Assembly: GCA_018896985.1 (NCBI GenBank) | Contig: JAHILQ010000274.1 | Span: forward strand, 1-11,095 | DNA: 11,095 nucleotides | From: Nitrospinota bacterium | GTDB lineage: Bacteria > Nitrospirota > Thermodesulfovibrionia > Thermodesulfovibrionales > UBA1546 | Reading direction: 5' to 3' | Shown here: in pieces, positions 7,262 through 11,095 of the stretch | How positions within the stretch are numbered: position 1 is the first letter of the stretch | How the letters are laid out: each line of letters opens with the position of its first letter | The notes under the pieces: model-generated | The model's database searches: none | Told to the model about the DNA's origin: nothing | The model's input: the letters and a program-made list of their open reading frames with translations, nothing else | Made by a program: the position numbers and the translations under genes

Positions 7262-7537
7262 TACAAAAGAGATCTCCTTGAGAAATGTGAGTGGCTTCCG
7301 GATATAGAAATAGAGGGGTTTAGAGTTTCAGAAAATTTGCATCTTGTGGGCAAAAGCATAGCCGAGCTTCAGGTAAGGGAAAAAACAGGGGTCACAATTA
7401 TAGCTGTAAGAAGGGGACCCGAAGTTTTTACAAATCCTAAGCCTGATTTTACGTTCAGGGCAGGAGATATAATACTATTTACCGGTGAAAGAAAAAATAT
7501 GATGAAGGCATTAGATTATTTCAAAGGGGAGGCATAA
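7247..7537 (+). pseudogene. C-terminal TrkA-C (RCK_C) fragment of the same Kef-type antiporter
   Basis: The frame encodes about 96 residues from a TTG. From about residue 6 it reads as the tail of a CPA2/Kef or Trk-type protein: a linker (YKRDLLEKCEWLPDIEIEGF, 6-25), then a TrkA-C domain with LVGKSIAELQVREKTGVTII (32-51), AVRRG (53-57), DFTFRAGDIILFTG (66-79) and a short final helix. TrkA-C normally sits behind a TrkA-N nucleotide-binding domain, which is missing here. There is no SD, and upstream in frame the sequence stays open to 7184 without resembling the family. It is on the same strand as, and in the order expected for, the tail of the fragment at 4544. I read the two as the ends of one gene. 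Independent expression as a small ligand-binding protein is possible but less likely. Confidence 0.8.
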
Positions 7538-7616
7538 TGCTACTATGGGTTGGTTTTATAGAGTGCACATTATAAACAACATCTTCCGAATATCGACCCT
7601 TAAAATCAAAGAAGTC

Positions 7617-7646
7617 TTGTCATTAATAAGTTGCTTGTGATATATT
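7617..7646 (+). promoter_or_regulatory. Possible sigma70-type promoter for the 142-residue secreted protein
   Basis: TTGTCA at 7617-7622 and TATATT at 7641-7646 are separated by 18 bases. Transcription would begin near 7653, three bases before the ATG at 7656, which would make the message almost leaderless. That agrees with the lack of an SD before that ATG. This is a consensus match by eye only. Nothing else is recognisable between 7538 and 7655. Confidence 0.35.
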
Positions 7647-7655
7647 ACTTTTACC

Positions 7656-8084
7656 ATGGTAGCTAAGTGCTTAATTCTTCGGCTGCTGTTTTTTATATTG
7701 TTTTCTTTTTATACAATATCCCCGATTTCTTACGCCTACGCCTCAGAGACTATAGGGGAAAACATTTACAATTCGGATGAAACACATTCACACTCAAAAA
7801 AGATTTCTATTTACCTGTGGGAACTGATATACACACAACTGGTCTCTACAGACGACGCCGATGATACAGACTCGACGGCAAGGCTTCTTCTTAAAAAGAA
7901 ACGTGCTATTATTCCCAAAAATGTCACGCCAACATCTGCGCATCTTGAGAATTTTTCTCTGGCGGAAAATTATTTTGTTTTGCCTTCTCACTCACTGGTA
8001 AGGTTTTTTATTGAGCATAATGCATCAAAACCCTTCAGGGGAGCGCAGTCTTTACATTCCGGTCATTCTCCTCCTCAGATATAA
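7656..8084 (+). CDS. Predicted secreted protein of unknown function
   Basis: I do not recognise this 142-residue protein. It begins with a basic residue and a hydrophobic core (LILRLLFFILFSFYTISPIS, 6-25), then YAYASE (26-31), which looks like a Sec signal peptide cut after about residue 30. The mature part is polar, with a His-containing stretch near residues 43-48, a DDADDTDS acidic patch (66-73), a basic LLLKKKRAIIPK segment (77-88) and a C-terminal tail HSGHSPPQI (134-142). A tail rich in Ser, His and Pro after a hydrophobic signal is unusual, but I cannot tie it to a function. It contains no Cys after the signal region, so it is not a lipoprotein. There is no SD before the ATG at 7656, so the start is uncertain. 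It is neither closely linked nor overlapping with neighbours and may be a single-gene unit. Confidence 0.55.
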   Translation: MVAKCLILRLLFFILFSFYTISPISYAYASETIGENIYNSDETHSHSKKISIYLWELIYTQLVSTDDADDTDSTARLLLKKKRAIIPKNVTPTSAHLENFSLAENYFVLPSHSLVRFFIEHNASKPFRGAQSLHSGHSPPQI

Positions 8085-8126
8085 TCAAGCAACAAACATT
8101 CGCCTTTCTTAAATCGGGAGTCATTT

Positions 8127-8144
8127 ATAAATCCCATGATTTAT
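8127..8144. repeat. Perfect AT-rich inverted repeat before pal
   Basis: ATAAATC (8127-8133) and GATTTAT (8138-8144) form a perfect 7-base inverted repeat around a 4-base centre, followed by GTTCTTTTTA. It lies between the secreted protein gene and pal. It could be a weak terminator for the former, given the T-tract, or an operator for the latter. With one GC pair the hairpin itself would be weak. Confidence 0.35.
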
Positions 8145-8183
8145 GTTCTTTTTAGGCAGCAAAACAACGAAGGAGGATTTAAT

Positions 8184-8765
8184 ATGAAAAGGATCCCAAT
8201 CATAATATTAATGTTAGGATTAATCGGTTTTGGCTGCAGTCAAAAAAAAATAGCACTGGCTCCGGAAGACACCGGCAAGCAATATGAAACATCGCAGACG
8301 CAGCCAAAATTAGATGAAACAAAAAAGGCAAGCGAAGGTCCCCAAAAAACAGAACAAAAATCGGCGATGATTAAGCCCGAAATTGAATCAAGAGAAATCC
8401 CCTTAAGAGGCAAAAGGATGTCGGAAATACTCAAGGACATCTATTTTGATTTTGATAAATATGACGTCAGAGATGACGCTAAGCCGGTCTTGAGATTTTT
8501 GGCCGACTATCTTATCAAAAATACATCAGAAAGCATACTTATGGAAGGGCATTGCGATGAAAGAGGCACTAATGAATACAATCTTGCCCTTGGCGAGAAG
8601 AGAGCGCTGTTAGCAAAGAAATATCTCCTCTCATTTGGTGTTTCTTCTTCTCGGCTGGAAACTATAAGTTACGGCGAAGGAAAACCCTTGTGCGCGGAAA
8701 AAACAGAGGGTTGCTGGGCAAAAAACAGGAGAGTGCATTTTGTAATTAGTGAGCGTAAAAATTAA
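8184..8765 (+). CDS. pal: Peptidoglycan-associated lipoprotein (Pal)
   Basis: Pal anchors the outer membrane to peptidoglycan as part of the Tol-Pal system. The 193-residue product has a lipoprotein signal peptide ending in a lipobox-like GFGC with Cys18 as the acylated residue, then a Lys/Glu/Gln-rich linker (about 20-75), then an OmpA-C domain (about 82-190). The Pal signatures are clear: YFDFDKYDVR at 87-96 and MEGHCDERGTNEYN at 120-133, with Asp125 and Arg140 in the positions used to bind diaminopimelate. Cys170 and Cys177 in the C-terminal loop could form a disulfide. The start is set at 8184 because AAGGAGG at 8170-8176 precedes it by seven bases and the lipoprotein signal begins there. 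An in-frame ATG at 8136 adds a non-signal-like extension and is rejected. No tolB or other tol gene is adjacent upstream. Confidence 0.93.
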   Translation: MKRIPIIILMLGLIGFGCSQKKIALAPEDTGKQYETSQTQPKLDETKKASEGPQKTEQKSAMIKPEIESREIPLRGKRMSEILKDIYFDFDKYDVRDDAKPVLRFLADYLIKNTSESILMEGHCDERGTNEYNLALGEKRALLAKKYLLSFGVSSSRLETISYGEGKPLCAEKTEGCWAKNRRVHFVISERKN

Positions 8766-8769
8766 CAAT

Positions 8770-8831
8770 ATCCAGCGATAAGAACTGGATTCCGCACTTG
8801 ATGTGGAATCCAGTTCTTTAATAAGCTGGAT
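8770..8831. terminator. Long palindromic hairpin after pal (terminator or dispersed repeat)
   Basis: AAGAACTGGATTCC (8780-8793) and GGAATCCAGTTCTT (8805-8818) pair perfectly over 14 bases, with three further inner pairs (one G-U) around a 5-base CTTGA loop. An outer ATCCAGC (8770-8776) pairs with GCTGGAT (8825-8831) across a small internal loop. The hairpin begins a few bases after the pal stop and would be very stable. The 3' side has only a short T-run (TTCTTTA), so termination is plausible but not textbook. The CTGGATTCC element and the following GCGGGAATG (8833-8841) resemble short palindromic repeats scattered through many environmental genomes. Confidence 0.6.
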
Positions 8832-8914
8832 CGCGGGAATGCCGAATTTACTTGTTTTTGTCGCATTACCGCTGGATTTGGGGAAAAATTAATGCAAAGG
8901 AAAGGGGTACAGTT

Positions 8915-9361
8915 ATGAAAAAAATAACTATTGTCCTGAATATAATTTTATTTGGTATATTCATTAGTAACTATGCAGATGCCCTATGTGTGAATGTGCC
9001 AAATGCAAACTTAAGAAGCGGCCCGGGCACAAATTACGGCATAGTATGGGAGATCTATAAATATATGCCGTTTCAAAAAGTGGGTGTCTCTTTATCAGGG
9101 GTCTGGTACGCTGTGAGGGATGTCGATGGAGATGTCAACTGGATACACAGGAGTTTGTTAACCAGTAGGTATCGCTGCGCTGTTGTAAAAACAGAGGAAG
9201 TGAATGTACGGACAGGACCGGGTATAAAATACTCAAAGGACGGGGTTGCGAAAAAATATTATTCATCCAGGGTTATCAGAATAAAAGGGAAATGGGCAAA
9301 GGTAAAGGATGAGTATGGCAGCATTGGCTGGATTTACCGTGATTATTTGTGGATTCAATAG
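8915..9361 (+). CDS. Periplasmic tandem SH3b-domain protein
   Basis: A 148-residue exported protein. Residues 1-23 form a Sec signal peptide (MKKITIVLNIILFGIF... ending ADA), followed by two bacterial SH3 domains. The first spans about 25-83, with ANLRSGPGTNYG (31-42) and VNWIHRSLL (74-82). The second spans about 89-147, with VNVRTGPGIKYS (96-107) and GSIGWIYRDYL (135-145). Bacterial SH3 domains of this kind usually bind cell-wall peptides or target cell-wall enzymes. The protein has no catalytic domain, so it is probably an adaptor. The start at 8915 is chosen over an in-frame start at 8852 because a purine-rich AAGGGG (8902-8907) precedes it and the signal peptide begins there. It is followed after 17 bases by an M23 peptidoglycan peptidase, which suggests the two work together in wall remodelling. 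Confidence 0.85.
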   Translation: MKKITIVLNIILFGIFISNYADALCVNVPNANLRSGPGTNYGIVWEIYKYMPFQKVGVSLSGVWYAVRDVDGDVNWIHRSLLTSRYRCAVVKTEEVNVRTGPGIKYSKDGVAKKYYSSRVIRIKGKWAKVKDEYGSIGWIYRDYLWIQ

Positions 9362-9378
9362 CAAAAGGAGGAGAATGA

Positions 9379-10596
9379 ATGAGGAAAGCCTTATTAACAG
9401 TTCTTTTTGTATTGGTAATATTTCTAACAATACGGAGCAACTTAAATATCAAAAAAGAAACAGAAAAACCAGAACAAAATGCCCTTATTGAAATAAGCGG
9501 TACCATCAAAAAGGGAGAGACTCTTTTTGATATTTTCAAAAAACACAATCTTGACATGGGAGTTCTTTTCAAGCTTAAAGAGGCATCTGCAAATGTTTAC
9601 AAATTGGGCAAAGTGCATCCTGATCATAGATATAAGATGGTGCTTGATAATAAGGAGCGGATAAATTCCTTTGACTACTGGATAGATGACGACAATATTC
9701 TGAATATTACAAATACCGGCTCAGGTTTCACTGCCAGAAAAAATCCAGTAGAGTATGAAGTGAAAATACTATATTTAGGCGGAACAATTAAAGAAAACCT
9801 CATATCTGCAATGGGGGAAGACGGCGCTGAAAATATATTATTAGCGCTTAGACTTTCAGATATATTTGCATGGGATATTGACTTTACAACTGATATCAGG
9901 GAGAGTGATACATATAAGCTTGTAGTAGAAGGCCGCTATCTGAATGGAGATTTCAAAAAATATGGGGAGATTCTTTCCGCAGAATTTATTAACAACGGCA
10001 GCGCATACAAGGCATATAGATTTGAATACGATGGCAAGGCTGACTATTATGACGATGAAGGCAATTCATTAAGGAGCCAATTTCTTAAGTCGCCTTTGAG
10101 TTTCAGGCGCATAAGCTCTCATTTTACAAAAAAACGTTTTCATCCTATACTGAAAATCTATAGGCCGCATCACGGCATAGATTATAGCGCGCCTTCCGGA
10201 ACTCCGGTTTCTGCTGTAGGCAGCGGCACAATCTCATTTGTAGGATATAAGGGCGGTTATGGTAAGCTTATAATATTAAGGCATCCTAATGGCTGGAAGA
10301 CGTGTTACGGGCATTTGTCAAGGTTTGGGAAAAACCTCAAAAGAGGCTCAAAAGTGCAGCAGGGGCAGGTTATAGGCTATGTTGGTTCAACAGGGCAGTC
10401 AACAGGACCGCACCTGCATTACGAAATGCGGATTAATAATAAAGCGGTGAACCCTTTCTCTATAAAGGTGCCTAAAAGAGGTGGGATTCCTAAAAAGTTG
10501 ATGGCTGAATTCAGAGGCTTTAAAAGCAGGATGGATGAAAGGCTTGCTTCTATAATGCCAACGGCTGTTGTCATTGCTAAAAATAAGGGGGAATGA
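9379..10596 (+). CDS. M23-family (MepM/LytM-like) murein DD-endopeptidase
   Basis: A 405-residue envelope protein with an N-terminal membrane anchor or uncleaved signal (residues 4-20). A LysM/OapA-like region follows from about 36-95, starting ISGTIKKGETLFDIFKKHNL (39-58), then a middle domain (about 120-230). The zinc peptidase M23 domain covers about 245-362. Its metal and catalytic residues are all present: H264 and D268 in HHGID, H312 in YGHLSR, and H345 with H347 in PHLHYE. The enzyme should cut peptide cross-links between glycan strands, as MepM does. Length and order match MepM-type enzymes (about 440 residues). The start is supported by AAGGAGGAG at 9365-9373. A nearby out-of-frame ATG at 9375 gives only a short unrelated peptide. 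The MscS-like gene begins inside its stop codon, so the two are translationally linked. Confidence 0.92.
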   Translation: MRKALLTVLFVLVIFLTIRSNLNIKKETEKPEQNALIEISGTIKKGETLFDIFKKHNLDMGVLFKLKEASANVYKLGKVHPDHRYKMVLDNKERINSFDYWIDDDNILNITNTGSGFTARKNPVEYEVKILYLGGTIKENLISAMGEDGAENILLALRLSDIFAWDIDFTTDIRESDTYKLVVEGRYLNGDFKKYGEILSAEFINNGSAYKAYRFEYDGKADYYDDEGNSLRSQFLKSPLSFRRISSHFTKKRFHPILKIYRPHHGIDYSAPSGTPVSAVGSGTISFVGYKGGYGKLIILRHPNGWKTCYGHLSRFGKNLKRGSKVQQGQVIGYVGSTGQSTGPHLHYEMRINNKAVNPFSIKVPKRGGIPKKLMAEFRGFKSRMDERLASIMPTAVVIAKNKGE

Positions 10597-11095
10597 TGAG
10601 TGTTGGTTTAAAAGAGATAGTTATACCTGCTGCCGCAGCCTTGATATCGGCATCTGTGTTATTAATAGCGAGGAGTGTTGCTTTCAGGCTTCTCCACAGA
10701 TGGGCGGCAAAGACAGAAACAAAGATTGATGACATAGTAATCAAGTCGTTGAAGGCCCCTTCCATTTACTGGTGTATCGCTATGGGGCTTTACATTGGGG
10801 TTGCTATCTCAGAACTTCCAGAAAAATATGTCCTGTATATCAGCAAAACTATTCATATAATTGTGATATTCTCTATTACCATAGCATCGGCAAACCTTGC
10901 AGGTAAGATATCCAAAAATTATATACAGAAATTAGCGCTTCCTATTCCGACAACAGGACTGGCATACGGAATATTGAAAGGGACAATTATAGTCATCGGT
11001 ATCCTCATAATACTCAGCGTTCTTGGAATCTCTATCACTCCTTTAATTACAGCGCTTGGCGTCGGAGGTCTTGCAGTTGCCCTTGCGCTTCAGGA
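10596..11095 (+). CDS. MscS-family small-conductance mechanosensitive channel (partial, 3' end outside window)
   Basis: The frame starts at the ATG in TGATG, sharing one base with the stop of the M23 gene, with AAGGGGG at 10585-10591 as SD, and stays open to the window edge (166 full codons). Hydrophobic segments lie at about residues 8-27, 55-72, 83-101 and 128-146. They are followed by ITALGVGGLAVALALQ (151-166), the Gly/Ala-rich pore-lining TM3 signature of MscS. The family forms homoheptameric inner-membrane pores that open under membrane tension to release solutes on osmotic downshock. The extra N-terminal helix before the usual three marks a larger MscS relative rather than the minimal E. 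coli type. The cytoplasmic beta and alpha/beta domains lie beyond the window. Operon placement behind a murein hydrolase suggests joint control with envelope expansion. Confidence 0.9.
   Translation, partial: MSVGLKEIVIPAAAALISASVLLIARSVAFRLLHRWAAKTETKIDDIVIKSLKAPSIYWCIAMGLYIGVAISELPEKYVLYISKTIHIIVIFSITIASANLAGKISKNYIQKLALPIPTTGLAYGILKGTIIVIGILIILSVLGISITPLITALGVGGLAVALALQ

Noticed and set aside
8136..8183. Upstream in-frame ATG for Pal
   Set aside because: No SD, falls in the inverted repeat, and would bury the lipoprotein signal peptide; 8184 has a strong SD.
8852..8914. Upstream in-frame start for the SH3b protein
   Set aside because: The added residues are polar and aromatic and would spoil the signal peptide; 8915 begins a standard signal.
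1..11095. CRISPR arrays, tRNA/rRNA genes, phage genes, toxin-antitoxin or defence systems
   Set aside because: I looked for repeat arrays, tRNA-like cloverleaf ends and the usual families and saw none.

Overview
The window looks like chromosomal DNA from a Gram-negative bacterium. A Pal-type lipoprotein with an OmpA-C peptidoglycan-binding domain implies an outer membrane. GC is moderate, Shine-Dalgarno (SD) sites are mostly of the AAGGAGG type, and rare GTG and TTG starts occur. A divergent phosphoketolase beside acetate kinase fits an anaerobic or facultative environmental lineage. My guess is Nitrospirota or a deltaproteobacterial-type group, but nothing in the sequence proves taxonomy.

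Region A (1-4415, + strand) is a compact carbon/energy operon. It holds a LOG-family nucleotide-monophosphate phosphoribohydrolase, a divergent phosphoketolase and acetate kinase. The last two together convert sugar phosphate to acetyl phosphate and then to acetate plus ATP. The first could supply ribose 5-phosphate from nucleotides.

Region B (4416-7537) is the most unusual part. A CPA2/Kef-type cation:proton antiporter gene is present only as its two ends: about 110 N-terminal residues (4544 to about 4876) and about 90 C-terminal residues containing a TrkA-C (RCK_C) domain (about 7255-7537), both on the + strand. The whole middle, meaning most of the membrane domain and the TrkA-N domain, is replaced by a three-gene cassette on the opposite strand. 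The cassette encodes a duplicated DUF1538 membrane protein, a small P-II-like protein and a two-CBS-domain protein. It looks like a transporter with two dedicated nucleotide-sensing regulators, sitting inside the remains of another transporter gene. Either this is a real insertion/deletion (gene replacement) or it is an assembly join; reads across both junctions would decide.

Region C (7538-8183) holds a small predicted secreted protein of unknown function with no SD, preceded by a possible promoter.

Region D (8184-11095, + strand) is a cell-envelope group: Pal lipoprotein, a strong 60-bp palindromic hairpin, a tandem SH3b periplasmic protein, an M23 (MepM-like) peptidoglycan endopeptidase and the start of an MscS-family mechanosensitive channel that runs off the window. 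The last three are closely spaced or overlapping and probably co-transcribed.
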